The position numbers were made by a program, and so were the translations under genes. DNA of 8,368 nucleotides from Actinomycetales bacterium (lineage in GTDB: Bacteria; Actinomycetota; Actinomycetes; Actinomycetales; JAHECE01). The stretch is from the NCBI GenBank assembly GCA_024641895.1, contig JAHECE010000089.1:2084-10451 (forward strand). Direction: 5' to 3'. Positions within the stretch are counted from its first letter, which is position 1, and each line of letters begins with the position of its first letter. Shown piece after piece: positions 1-6,086 of this stretch. The notes under the pieces are model-generated. The model ran no database searches. It was not told the origin of the DNA and was given only the letters and a program-made list of their open reading frames with translations.

Positions 1-67
1 CGAGCTGACCGGGTGTGGTCCAAGGGGCGGCGGTTCCGCGCTGGCGGGTGGTGCCGTCGGTGATCAG
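1..67 (-). CDS. jetD: JetD N-terminus (Wadjet nuclease subunit), partial, start uncertain
   Basis: Only the first ~22 codons lie in the window; the gene runs off the left edge. The reading frame contains APWTTPGQL. A W-T-T-P motif followed by a helix start is what I recall of JetD (DUF3322/DUF2220) N-termini, and jetD is expected right after jetC. In type I Wadjet, JetD is the topoisomerase VI/Toprim-like nuclease that cleaves the circular DNA caught by JetABC. The catalytic part is outside the window. The start given here is CTG at 67-65, with a G-rich stretch 5 bases upstream, because no ATG, GTG or TTG occurs in this frame back to a stop at 136-134. A GTG at 81-79 has a better Shine-Dalgarno (GGAGGA, 8-base spacer) and overlaps the jetC stop, but its frame ends at a TGA at 66-64. 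It would reach the JetD frame with one more G in the run at 73-77. Assignment rests on a short stretch plus context. Confidence 0.55.
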   Translation of the reverse strand, partial: MITDGTTRQRGTAAPWTTPGQL

Positions 68-77
68 CGGGACCCCC

Positions 78-3000
78 TCACCGCGGTGCTCCTCCGCGCA
101 GCGCGTCCCGCAGCTCCCGGTACTCGCTGATCGTCATGGTCCGCAGCAGGGAGCGCGTCTCGGTCGGGTTGGCGACGTAGCCGACCGCGTGCACGTAGGG
201 CTCGATGACATGGATCTTCTGCAGCGGAGTCACGACGAGGAGCTGGAGCCCGAGGCGGGAGAACAGCTCGAGCCCGTAGCGCGCCGACTCGTCCGACCCG
301 CGCCCGAAGGCTTCGTCGATCACCACGAAGCGGAAGGTGCGAGAGCTCGTCACGCCCGGTTCCAGGCCGAACTGGTAGGCGAGCGAGGCACCGAGGATCG
401 TGTAGGCGAGCTTCTCCTTCTGGCCGCCGGACTTCCCGCCGGAGTCCGAGTAGTGCTCGTGCTCCTCGTCAGTCTCCCGCCAGCGCTCGGACGCGGAGAA
501 CCGGAACCAGGTGCGCACGTCCGTCACTCGCTCGGTCCACCTGCGGTCCAGGTCGGTGCGGCCTTCCCTCCCTCGGAAGCGCGCGACGAGCGCCGCTACC
601 CGATGGAACCGCTCCTCGGAATACTGCTCGGAGCGGTCGCGGGTCGCGCTGCCGGCGGTGCACTCCCGCAAGTCCTGGCGGAACTCGCGGACGTCCGCGT
701 CGGTCGTCTGCTCCGCCTCGAGGCGGATGAACCGGCCGGGGTTGTAGTCCATCCCGTGCAGCGAGGCGTTGATCTGGTCGATCCGGCGGCGGATGTCTTC
801 ACGCTGGCGGTCCAGGTGCGCCGCAAGTCGAACGACCTCGTTGATCGTGTTCTCGTTCAGCATCTCCTTGAAGCGCTTCTCGAAGCGGGGCAGGTCGTCT
901 GAGACGAGTCGGGCCAGCAGCCCCTGGTACTCCCCGGCTGCCTCGAGGGAGGAGTCCATCTCGGTCGTCCGCTCGGGATACGCGGCCCGGAAGTCCGACA
1001 TCGCCGCGACCACCTTCTCTCCGGAGCGTCTGACCCGGTGATCCAGCGCGTCGATGGTCTGGGTGAGCGCTTCGCGTTGCTCGCGTTCGCGAGCGTCGGC
1101 GCTGCGTCTCGTCACCTCGACCCCGGCCTCGACCAGGCGGGTGGCGACCGCCCGGAACAGGGCCGTGTCCGTGTCCTCGGGTTCGGAGCCGAGATCCGCG
1201 AGCAGGTCCTCGGCGCCGGTGACCGTGGCCTGCAGCGAGCCGACGCGGCCGACGACGGCGTCCCGCGCCTCGTGCGTGCGGGCCCTTTCGGCGCGCGCTC
1301 GCTCCAGCTGTGCCGTGAGGTCACGCAGGATGTCGGAAGTGGCCTCGATCTCGGCGCGCCGCCGCCGGACGTCGTCGAGGCGCACCGCAACGGATCGGGC
1401 GTCGATCTCGGCGTAGTCGCCGAAGAGGAGCAGCTGTGCGATGGCGCTGGAGCGTTGCGCGAGAACGCCGAGCCGCTCGACGACGGTGTCCCGCTCGGAG
1501 CGGGTACGGCGACCTTGCTCCGCCAGCGCATCCGCATGGCCGACGAGTGTCGTGATCTTCGTCTGGTTGTCCCAGCCGAGGACGTAGCGCGAGCGGTCGT
1601 CGATACGGAAACGGTCGTCCTTCTCGTGGCGCTCCTGCGAGCCCTTGATCTGACCGTGGATCGACAGTGCCCGGGGCAGGCGGCGGAACTGGGCCAGGTC
1701 GGTGCAGCAAGGGATGTCGAACCTCTCGAGGAGTCGCCGCTCGAGCCAGGGGCTCACGGCCGTCCCGGGCTTGACCTGAACCTTGGTCGCCAATGAGTCC
1801 CGGGCCGGCGTTCCGGTGGGTGGCCGGGTGTCGGTGTCGACGCGCAGGTAGACCAGGCGAGCACCGAGGTGGGTTCGGTCCACCCACTCGCTGACTCGTG
1901 CGTAGTGCTCGTCGGGCACGACGAGGGAGAGTGCGAAGGAGTGCAGCGTCCGTTCGATCGCACCCTCCCAGATGCGCTCCGAGTCCCCGACTGTGAGGAG
2001 CTCTCCGACGTACGGAAGGTCGGCCGCGGGCAGGCGCAACTCCGCGCACAGCTGCTGACGCAGGCCGAGGTATCCGGACGGGATGAGCGTGTTGCGCGCC
2101 CGAAGGCTGATGATCTCCTGGCGAAGGCTCCGCTCCTCCTTCTCGGCATCCCGGATCGCGATCTCCAGGTCCGTCCGCCGCACGTCGAGGGCTGTGGCGT
2201 GGGCGGTTCCCTCCGACTTGACCCGCGCGACCTCCTGACGGCGTGCCAGGAAGTCGTCGACGTCGGTGACCGGCAGTAGTCCGAGCGTGCCGAGGAGGTC
2301 GTCGTAGGTCCGTGCCTTGCCTCTGCGGTCGGTGGCCTCGGCCTCGAGCCGCCGGGCTTCGTCGTCCAGCCGGTCGAGCTCGTTGCCGCCGTTGCCGGCG
2401 AGCGTGTCCCTGGCGGCCGCCTCGGCTTGCTGAGCCAGGCGCAGGTCCTCGTCCAGGAGGCCCAGCTTGTGCCGCGACGCGTTGAGGTCTGTGCGCAGCG
2501 CTGCCAGGTGCTCGGTCCAGAGGCGGCGCTTCGCTTCGACGAACCACGGGCCGAGACTGTCGCGCAAGGCGCGTTCGTGCGCGACGTCCGCAGTGAGCGA
2601 GGCGAGGCGCTCGGCCTCCGCGCACAGCGGCGTCAGCGCGCCGATCTGTGCCTTGGCGGTCTGGACGGCGGCGTGCGCGCGGTCGAGATCGTCGAAGTGG
2701 CTGATGAGCTCGCGCACCTGGTCTGCCACGGGTGCGCGGTCGAGCATGTGCTCGCGCACGAACTGCGTGAGGTTGCCCACCGACTTCATCGACACCGTCT
2801 GGTAGAAGAGGTTGAGCGCTTGCTCCCCGGAGATGCCGAGCAGGCGGCGGAACGCTCCGGCGTAAGCCGGGAACGCGTCGAATACCTGAACCCGGTCGCG
2901 GCGCAGCCGGCGCTTGAGGTCGAGCACATCTCCACCGAACTCCGCGAAGTCGGCGGAGATGGTCAGGTCCCGGTCCGCGACGGCGTAGTAGCGGTTCGGC

Positions 3001-3455
3001 TGCCCGGTTTCTCGGGCCTGCCAGAGCACTTGGCCGAGCGTGACCGTGGCGCCCAGACCGGCGTTGCGGAACACGCCGAGGATCACCGAGTAGGTGCCCG
3101 AGGGGCGCAGTGCCACCGGCTTGGTCGCCTCTCCTGACTCGGTCCGGGACGTGCGGTAGTGCCCTTGGACGTAGGAGCGCAGGGTGCGCTCCTTGCCCTC
3201 CGCGCCGGCCGCGCGGTTGAAGGTGATGGCCTGGGCCGGGAGTAGCAGCGTGGTGATGGCGTCGACGACGGTCGACTTGCCGGACCCGATGTCGCCCGTG
3301 AGCAGCGACGTGCGCCCGTGCAGCGGGAGGATCGTGACGGACCGGTCGAACGTCCCCCAGTTCATGAGTTCGAGCCGCTCGAGCCGAAAACCGACGAGGC
3401 TCGGGTCCTCGGTGAGGAGGAGCTCGTCGACGCTGTTCCAGGTTCGTGGCGTCAT
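78..3455 (-). CDS. jetC: JetC, SMC/MukB-like ATPase of type I Wadjet
   Basis: A 1125-residue SMC-like motor protein, close to the usual JetC length. In Wadjet it dimerises, binds the JetA and JetB kleisin/kite subunits and extrudes DNA loops by ATP hydrolysis in the cytoplasm. Visible parts: Walker A GDIGSGKST (residues 54-62); helical, charged coiled-coil arms at about 265-455 and 636-930; a hinge-like globular part between them (about 455-635, including LPYVGELL and WEGAIERTL); ABC signature SGGKSGGQKEK (1005-1015); Walker B VVIDEAF (1044-1050) with catalytic E1048; D-loop-like GSDES (1053-1057); and VVTPLQKIHVIEPY near the C-terminus, typical of JetC and related ATPases. I chose the ATG at 3455 because it overlaps the jetB stop (ATGA) and has GGAGGA just upstream. 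The frame stays open to an ATG at 3512, but that would add 19 Pro/Gly-rich residues inside jetB. No frameshift or missing ATPase motif is visible. Confidence 0.95.
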   Translation of the reverse strand: MTPRTWNSVDELLLTEDPSLVGFRLERLELMNWGTFDRSVTILPLHGRTSLLTGDIGSGKSTVVDAITTLLLPAQAITFNRAAGAEGKERTLRSYVQGHYRTSRTESGEATKPVALRPSGTYSVILGVFRNAGLGATVTLGQVLWQARETGQPNRYYAVADRDLTISADFAEFGGDVLDLKRRLRRDRVQVFDAFPAYAGAFRRLLGISGEQALNLFYQTVSMKSVGNLTQFVREHMLDRAPVADQVRELISHFDDLDRAHAAVQTAKAQIGALTPLCAEAERLASLTADVAHERALRDSLGPWFVEAKRRLWTEHLAALRTDLNASRHKLGLLDEDLRLAQQAEAAARDTLAGNGGNELDRLDDEARRLEAEATDRRGKARTYDDLLGTLGLLPVTDVDDFLARRQEVARVKSEGTAHATALDVRRTDLEIAIRDAEKEERSLRQEIISLRARNTLIPSGYLGLRQQLCAELRLPAADLPYVGELLTVGDSERIWEGAIERTLHSFALSLVVPDEHYARVSEWVDRTHLGARLVYLRVDTDTRPPTGTPARDSLATKVQVKPGTAVSPWLERRLLERFDIPCCTDLAQFRRLPRALSIHGQIKGSQERHEKDDRFRIDDRSRYVLGWDNQTKITTLVGHADALAEQGRRTRSERDTVVERLGVLAQRSSAIAQLLLFGDYAEIDARSVAVRLDDVRRRRAEIEATSDILRDLTAQLERARAERARTHEARDAVVGRVGSLQATVTGAEDLLADLGSEPEDTDTALFRAVATRLVEAGVEVTRRSADAREREQREALTQTIDALDHRVRRSGEKVVAAMSDFRAAYPERTTEMDSSLEAAGEYQGLLARLVSDDLPRFEKRFKEMLNENTINEVVRLAAHLDRQREDIRRRIDQINASLHGMDYNPGRFIRLEAEQTTDADVREFRQDLRECTAGSATRDRSEQYSEERFHRVAALVARFRGREGRTDLDRRWTERVTDVRTWFRFSASERWRETDEEHEHYSDSGGKSGGQKEKLAYTILGASLAYQFGLEPGVTSSRTFRFVVIDEAFGRGSDESARYGLELFSRLGLQLLVVTPLQKIHVIEPYVHAVGYVANPTETRSLLRTMTISEYRELRDALRGGAPR
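90..95 (-). promoter_or_regulatory. Shine-Dalgarno inside jetC end, for jetD
   Basis: The minus strand reads GGAGGA, lying 8 bases upstream of a GTG (81-79) that overlaps the jetC stop codon as GTGA. This is the spacing of a coupled start, so it points to the GTG as the original jetD start even though the present frame from that GTG stops after five codons. Confidence 0.5.
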
Positions 3456-4054
3456 CGGTCCTCCATCGACTCGCGGTACCGGGCCAGGAGTGAGTCCAGC
3501 TCTCCAAGCCACTGGGCGTCGACGAAGGCTCTCAAGATCCGCATGACCTCGTACTGCTCGTCCTCGCCACGTAGGCGGCGCAGGAAGCCGAGATCTGCCA
3601 CCTTGCTGATCGTCGCGGCGGCCTGATCCTGCAGGCGCGCCTCGTTGCTCGACGCCGGCCGGAAGACCTGCACCATCTCGACCAGCTGGTCTCCGCTCAG
3701 TACGAGGCGGGTTTCCGTGGATGTTGCGTCGAATTCGGCAAGCCGGCGCCGCAGCAGGGCGAGCATGAGCGAGACATGGAAGGTGAGCGATCGCCTGGGG
3801 ATCAGGCGCGGGAGGTCGGTCTCGACGTCCTCGTCCGCCTTGGAGCGCAGGAACGCGTAGCCCTCGGCCTCGTCGAGGTACAGCGCGAGGCCGAGCACGG
3901 CCACGTAGTCGCGCACCTGGGCCTGCGTGGACGTGACGGCGTGCCAGCGCGCGGCGTCGTCTGCGTACACGACCCCTTTGAGCAGGGCCGTCACGGCGAT
4001 GGGCAACGGGTCGGACGTGCGTGGGGACGCACTCGCAGCCGTGGTCTCCGTCAT
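3452..4054 (-). CDS. jetB: JetB, DUF4194 kite-like subunit of Wadjet
   Basis: A 200-residue protein of the DUF4194 family, the MukE/kite-like winged-helix subunit that bridges JetA and the JetC ATPase in the Wadjet motor. After a short Ser/Thr-rich leader (about residues 1-16), the body shows family features: LPIAVTALLKGVVY near the start, a YVAVLGLALYLDEAEGYAFL helix, LPRLIPRRSLTFHVSLMLALLRRRL in the middle, and ISKVADLGFLRRL followed by EYEVMRILRAFVDA-like sequence near the end. The ATG at 4054 overlaps the jetA stop (ATGA) and has GGGAG 5 bases upstream. A longer frame from 4135 would add 27 Pro/Arg-rich residues within jetA and is not credible. Its own stop overlaps the jetC ATG. Length and position between jetA and jetC fit the family. 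Function is from family knowledge, not shown directly by the sequence. Confidence 0.93.
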   Translation of the reverse strand: MTETTAASASPRTSDPLPIAVTALLKGVVYADDAARWHAVTSTQAQVRDYVAVLGLALYLDEAEGYAFLRSKADEDVETDLPRLIPRRSLTFHVSLMLALLRRRLAEFDATSTETRLVLSGDQLVEMVQVFRPASSNEARLQDQAAATISKVADLGFLRRLRGEDEQYEVMRILRAFVDAQWLGELDSLLARYRESMEDR

Positions 4055-5505
4055 GCGCGCTCCCGGGGTGTGGGCGGGTGGAACAGGACGCGGGGGACGT
4101 CCGCAGCGCGGGTGGTGCCCGGCTCGGGGCTCCACGTGATCTCCTCGCGGCTCGCCTCGTCCACGTCCGCGGAAGACGGGTCGTCGCTCAGCGTGAGGTA
4201 GGCGATGAGCTCGGCCAGCCCGTGCTCCAGCGGGTGCTCGGCCACCACCTCTCCCAGGGACACCTGCTGTCGGCCGGCGAGGGACGCGGCGAGGTGGGCT
4301 CTCAGCAGGTCGCGGTCCACCGCCGCGAGCTCCAGGAGCGACGTGACGTCCACGTCCTCCGGTTGTGCCGTGGGGACGGAGTCCACCACCGTCCTGTCCG
4401 GGGGGTTGTACAGCGGGCGCTCGAAGGGCAGCCGGACCTGCGCCCCGGTCCCCGCCATGGTTGTGAGCTCTCCCGTCGGCGGGTCTTCCCGGAGCGCGAG
4501 CGCATGCCCCTCGATGTTCCGGGCGAGTGTGGTGATGCGACGGTCCTCGAGGAAGACGGACTCGTCCAGCAGTCGGCGCAGCTGTGCCGAGAGGAGGCGA
4601 ACGGTGCGTTGCGTCTGAGTGACTGCGGGCAGCCAGTCGCGGTACGTCTCGCGCAGGTCTGCCCGCTGAACCTCCGCAGCCACCTCCGGAAGGGCCGTGA
4701 TCTCGTCGAGGAGCGCTGCCACCTCTTCGCGGGTAGTCGCGGACATGAGGTAGTCCCAGAACGACTGAAAGCTCTGGCCCTGGTCGGAGGACGCAATGTC
4801 GTTGCGGTCGGCGAAGACCTCTTCCAGAAGGTCAGCCTTGGTTCCGTCCCAGAGGGCGATCCGCTCCCGGACCTGGCGGTCGAGGGCGCGGAAGTTGTCC
4901 TCGACGGTGCGGAAGTCGCCGAGGACGTCCCGCGCGAGCCGGGTGAGTTCGAGGTAGCGCTCCCGGACCGCCGCCGCCGGGAGCACCGGAACGTCGCCCG
5001 ACTCGACCCGGGCGATCTCGGCGTCGATGTCCGCGCGACGGCGCCTGAGGTCCGCGATCCGAGACTCGGACGCCGGGTCGGTGCCGCGGGCGAGGTCCCG
5101 CATGAGGTCAACGATGGTGCGCAGGCGCGAGCCGGCAGCCACGAAGGACCGGTTCTGCAGGCCGCCCACCCAAGTCAGCGCCGCCTCCGTCTGCGACGTC
5201 AGGTCGTAGACCGGCTCGTCCGATCCGTCGAGGTAGAACTTGCGCAGGTAGCCCTTCGCGGGGTCCGACCATTCGTCGAGGTACTCCCGAGGAGTGCGCC
5301 CGTACCGTTCACCGTCCCGGCGCTCGTGCAGGTCCAACAGGTGGTCCGTCAGGGCGTCGAGGAACTCGGTATGGGTGACGTGACGGATGTCCCGTCCCGT
5401 GAACAGAGCGGTGAGCAGGGCGACGATCATGGGGGCGTGCGCGGCGCGAAGCAGTCGCCAGCCCGCATGGTTCTCGCGGGTCGCGTCAAGCTCGTCGACG
5501 TCCAT
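4051..5505 (-). CDS. jetA: JetA, DUF3375 kleisin-like subunit of Wadjet
   Basis: A 484-residue DUF3375 protein, full length for the family. In Wadjet, JetA is the kleisin (MukF-like) subunit that closes the JetC ring and carries winged-helix domains. Family hallmarks: an N-terminal helical/winged-helix region with LLRAAHAPMIVALLTALF (18-35); EYLDEW and KGYLRKFY (74-92); TEAALTWVGGLQNRSFV (106-122); a short coiled coil (about 145-168); EDNFRALDRQVRERI (202-216); SSDQGQSFQSFWDYL (239-253), the most diagnostic block; and RLPFERPLY (358-366) before the C-terminal domain. The ATG at 5505 is preceded by an excellent Shine-Dalgarno, AAAGGAGG, with a 5-base spacer. It is the first jet gene, and its strong site plus downstream ATGA overlaps suggest it sets translation of jetB and jetC. 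The last ~25 residues overlap only the long, non-credible jetB extension, so nothing is disturbed. Confidence 0.95.
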   Translation of the reverse strand: MDVDELDATRENHAGWRLLRAAHAPMIVALLTALFTGRDIRHVTHTEFLDALTDHLLDLHERRDGERYGRTPREYLDEWSDPAKGYLRKFYLDGSDEPVYDLTSQTEAALTWVGGLQNRSFVAAGSRLRTIVDLMRDLARGTDPASESRIADLRRRRADIDAEIARVESGDVPVLPAAAVRERYLELTRLARDVLGDFRTVEDNFRALDRQVRERIALWDGTKADLLEEVFADRNDIASSDQGQSFQSFWDYLMSATTREEVAALLDEITALPEVAAEVQRADLRETYRDWLPAVTQTQRTVRLLSAQLRRLLDESVFLEDRRITTLARNIEGHALALREDPPTGELTTMAGTGAQVRLPFERPLYNPPDRTVVDSVPTAQPEDVDVTSLLELAAVDRDLLRAHLAASLAGRQQVSLGEVVAEHPLEHGLAELIAYLTLSDDPSSADVDEASREEITWSPEPGTTRAADVPRVLFHPPTPRERA

Positions 5506-5598
5506 TCGGCCCTCCTTTGCGTCGCGATGCGGTCACGGTAGACGCAGGGGCCGACATCACCAGCATGCGCGCGGCCGAGGTGTCGCCAACCGCGCCCG
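5506..5598 (-). promoter_or_regulatory. mazG-jetA spacer with possible jet operon leader
   Basis: A 93-base spacer between the MazG-like stop and jetA. It holds a 6-bp inverted repeat (TGCGTC at 5518-5523, GACGCA at 5541-5546, 17-base loop) just upstream of the jetA Shine-Dalgarno. On the minus strand TACCGT (5540-5535) fits the loose actinobacterial -10 pattern TANNNT, with only a weak -35 (TGGTGA, 16-base spacing). So jetABCD may have its own promoter, or be read through from the MazG-like gene. No terminator hairpin with a T-run is visible. Evidence is weak. Confidence 0.3.
5511..5518 (-). promoter_or_regulatory. Strong Shine-Dalgarno for jetA
   Basis: The minus strand reads AAAGGAGG, 5 bases before the ATG of jetA. 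It is the best ribosome binding site in the window and fixes the jetA start. Confidence 0.85.
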
Positions 5599-5946
5599 TC
5601 ACGCCTTCTCGGGCGCGCGCCCTCGCACCGCGTCGACGTCGAACCGCGCGTCGGCGGACGCGAGCTTCGCCGTCGCGGCCTCGTAGAGGTCGACGCCGAG
5701 CACGTCGGCGAGGCGGACGAGGTACAGCAGGACGTCGGCCAGCTCCTCGCCGGCTCGCGTCCTGAGCGGATCCCGCGTCGCGGCCTCCCGGGCACCCTCA
5801 GCGGACAGCCACTGGAACAGCTCGGCGAGCTCCCCGACCTCGCCCACGAGGGCGAGGATCAGCGACTTCGGGTCGTGGAACTGGGTCCAGTCGCGAGCGT
5901 CGGTGAAGTCCCTCATCGCGTCGCGCAGAGCAGTCAGGTCGGCCAC
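5599..5946 (-). CDS. MazG-like nucleotide pyrophosphohydrolase (dCTPase/RS21-C6 type)
   Basis: A 115-residue all-alpha NTP pyrophosphohydrolase of the MazG-like/DCTPP1 (RS21-C6) type. The family hydrolyses (d)NTPs to NMP and pyrophosphate, usually as a cytoplasmic tetramer with Mg2+. Visible: RDWTQFHDPKSL (18-29), including W20 and H24; the metal motif GEVGELAELFQWL (E36, E39); and EELADVLLYLVRLADVLGVDL (E68, D71). The C-terminal substrate motif is degenerate. The usual K-x3-N...RYP...RG reads K94-x3-A98...R101-F102-D103...R108-G109, so the expected Asn is Ala and Tyr-Pro is Phe-Asp. This may alter base choice. The start is GTG at 5946 with only a weak upstream GGGAT, but it gives the N-terminal helix expected before RDW. 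An ATG at 5916 would remove 10 residues. It lies upstream of jetA on the same strand and divergent from the nuclease-helicase gene. It may be a housekeeping dNTP-cleaning enzyme or part of the defence cluster; the sequence does not decide. Confidence 0.88.
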   Translation of the reverse strand: MADLTALRDAMRDFTDARDWTQFHDPKSLILALVGEVGELAELFQWLSAEGAREAATRDPLRTRAGEELADVLLYLVRLADVLGVDLYEAATAKLASADARFDVDAVRGRAPEKA

Positions 5947-6086
5947 GCCGCGAGGATCCCACGCCGCGCGCGGGGCCGCACCACCGGCTAAGTTGCCTGT
6001 CAGCGGCCCGACGGGCTTCCAGCGCTCCGCGCACCGGACATGCCCCCACCCGCACGATTCATTCGTGCTGCCTGGGGGAAGTTTCC
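5947..6086. promoter_or_regulatory. Divergent intergenic region between MazG-like gene and nuclease-helicase
   Basis: This 140-base spacer must hold the promoters of both flanking genes. For the plus strand there is a weak candidate: CGGACA (6035-6040), a 17-base spacer and TTCATT (6058-6063). It would place the transcript start a few bases before the ribosome binding site GGGGGAAG (6074-6081), which precedes the GTG of the nuclease-helicase by 5 bases. No convincing minus-strand promoter is seen. An inverted repeat (6052-6068) overlaps the candidate -10. Confidence 0.35.
6052..6068. repeat. 17-bp inverted repeat, candidate operator
   Basis: Perfect 6-bp arms GCACGA and TCGTGC around a 5-base centre TTCAT. 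It lies 19-35 bases upstream of the nuclease-helicase start and overlaps the weak candidate -10. The size and two-arm symmetry fit a binding site for a dimeric repressor. No regulator gene is present in the window. A 6-bp match could arise by chance, so the role is inferred from position. Confidence 0.4.

Noticed and set aside
15..902. 295-codon plus-strand frame at the left edge
   Set aside because: Antisense to the C-terminal ATPase domain of jetC, with no recognisable domain.
1321..3507. 728-codon minus-strand frame inside jetC
   Set aside because: Arg/Pro/Ala-rich low-complexity translation in a shifted frame of jetC; the true frame carries all ATPase motifs.
3456..3512. Longer jetC start at 3512
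   Set aside because: It adds 19 Pro/Gly-rich residues overlapping jetB; the ATG at 3455 has a Shine-Dalgarno and the ATGA overlap.
4055..4135. Longer jetB start at 4135
   Set aside because: It adds 27 Pro/Arg/His-rich residues inside jetA; the ATG at 4054 has GGGAG upstream and overlaps the jetA stop.
4021..5541. 506-codon open frame on the plus strand opposite jetA
   Set aside because: It is antisense to a clear DUF3375 gene, has no family-like motifs, and is an expected by-product of high GC with few stop codons.
5989..5994. TAAGTT as a -10 box for the nuclease-helicase gene
   Set aside because: It fits TANNNT but has no -35 at suitable spacing and would leave a roughly 85-base leader; too weak to annotate.
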